Of a DNA stretch of 5,539 nt, positions 5,266 through 5,539 are shown piece by piece (the stretch's first letter is position 1; every line of letters begins with the position of its first letter). Position numbers and translations under genes: made by a program. The notes beneath the pieces were generated by a model. The model saw only the letters and a list, made by a program, of their open reading frames with translations. It had not been told where the DNA came from and ran no database searches. The DNA comes from Flavobacteriales bacterium (GTDB taxonomy: Bacteria; Bacteroidota; Bacteroidia; Flavobacteriales_F; PHOS-HE28), in assembly GCA_020437875.1 (NCBI GenBank), contig JAGQVR010000191.1:1-5539 (forward strand). Direction: 5' to 3'.

Positions 5266-5539
5266 ATGCGAACGAACTATCCGGCCAAAGTGCTCCTGGC
5301 GTGGGGCGAAGCCATCAGCGGCCATGCGGAGCTTCGCGACTGGTTGATGAAGAACGGCTACCCGGAACTGGGCCTGTTCACCTTCGCATTGCGCAACAAA
5401 CCAGAAGCGCGGGAGTGGTTGATGAAGAACGGCCATCCGCACCTCATGGCGATCATCACCGGTATCGAGGGCGACACGAAGGCATTGGAATGGCTCGAGC
5501 GCAACGGCATGTCGGTCCTGAAGCACGTGGCCCTTACCT
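5266..5539 (+). CDS. Repeat protein with 25-residue WLMKNG units (partial, runs off the right edge)
   Basis: The frame is open from ATG 5266 to the window edge, giving 91 residues with no stop. It begins MRTNYPAKVLLAWGEAISG and then consists of tandem units of exactly 25 residues. Units start at D25 (DWLMKNGYPELG), E50 (EWLMKNGHPHLM) and E75 (EWLERNGMSVLK). Residues 8-24 resemble the second half of a unit. Each unit looks like a helix pair: LEWL-type helix, NG turn, then a second helix ending in a charged loop. This recalls solenoid repeats such as ankyrin or HEAT-like, but the 25-residue period and the absence of ankyrin's TPLH motif argue against canonical ankyrin. There is no signal peptide, so it is probably cytoplasmic. 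An exact TACCTTTG promoter box sits just upstream, and the gene is divergent from the TPR gene. Function unknown; a protein-binding scaffold is a reasonable guess. Confidence 0.8.
   Translation, partial: MRTNYPAKVLLAWGEAISGHAELRDWLMKNGYPELGLFTFALRNKPEAREWLMKNGHPHLMAIITGIEGDTKALEWLERNGMSVLKHVALT
5341..5433 (+). repeat. Two identical 18-base direct repeats, 75 bases apart, inside the WLMKNG gene
   Basis: TGGTTGATGAAGAACGGC occurs at 5341-5358 and again at 5416-5433, in the same reading frame (WLMKNG). The spacing of 75 bases equals one 25-residue unit. Identity at the third codon positions suggests recent duplication or conversion of the unit, or shared codon preference. The third unit (from 5491) has diverged. 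Confidence 0.85.

Noticed and set aside
5221..5526. Upstream extension of the TPR protein to an ATG at 5526
   Set aside because: It would overlap the divergent repeat gene over nearly its whole visible length and place the signal peptide about 100 residues inside the protein.

Overview
The window is a compact, GC-rich bacterial stretch with eight protein genes, two of them cut by the window edges. It has no RNA genes, insertion sequences or CRISPR. Several things point to a high-GC member of Bacteroidota, probably Flavobacteriales-like. The -7 promoter elements have the TAnnTTTG form (TACCTTTG occurs twice in front of + strand genes). Shine-Dalgarno sequences are essentially absent. Several gene families are also typical of that phylum: a coiled-coil lipoprotein with a conserved FWSVSKYLVI end, a TPR protein ending in a GCADL...VEELVQRDC segment, and a secreted protein ending in a YRKVSHPWG domain. 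The lineage assignment is inferred from sequence style, not from a search.

Layout. Bases 1-1941 carry three leftward genes that could be one transcription unit: a tandem universal stress protein (1941-1138), a small DUF1883 protein (1044-643), and an unrecognised protein with a membrane segment that runs off the left edge (610-<1). Facing right from the other side of a 104-base divergent promoter region is a SiaC-family regulatory phosphoprotein (2046-2432). Its stop lies 4 bases from the stop of a leftward secreted TPR/proline-rich protein (3195-2437). A 137-base divergent region follows, holding two outward-facing -7 elements and a perfect 7-4-7 inverted repeat. It serves that secreted protein and a rightward coiled-coil lipoprotein (3333-4172). 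A leftward secreted TPR protein (5220-4204) converges on the lipoprotein. Across a 45-base divergent promoter region from it starts a rightward protein built of 25-residue WLMKNG repeats, cut by the right edge.

How the parts relate. The genes do not form one obvious pathway. The left part is stress and signalling (Usp, SiaC family). The right part is cell envelope (one lipoprotein and two exported TPR proteins). I see no clear new system. The most useful leads are the WLMKNG repeat protein, the palindrome in the 3196-3332 promoter region, the orphan SiaC protein, and the Usp-DUF1883-membrane protein set. Two gene starts here differ from the longest open frame, namely a TTG at 3195 and an ATG at 3333. 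Both are supported by signal sequences and promoter placement. No gene-free stretch exceeds 137 bases.
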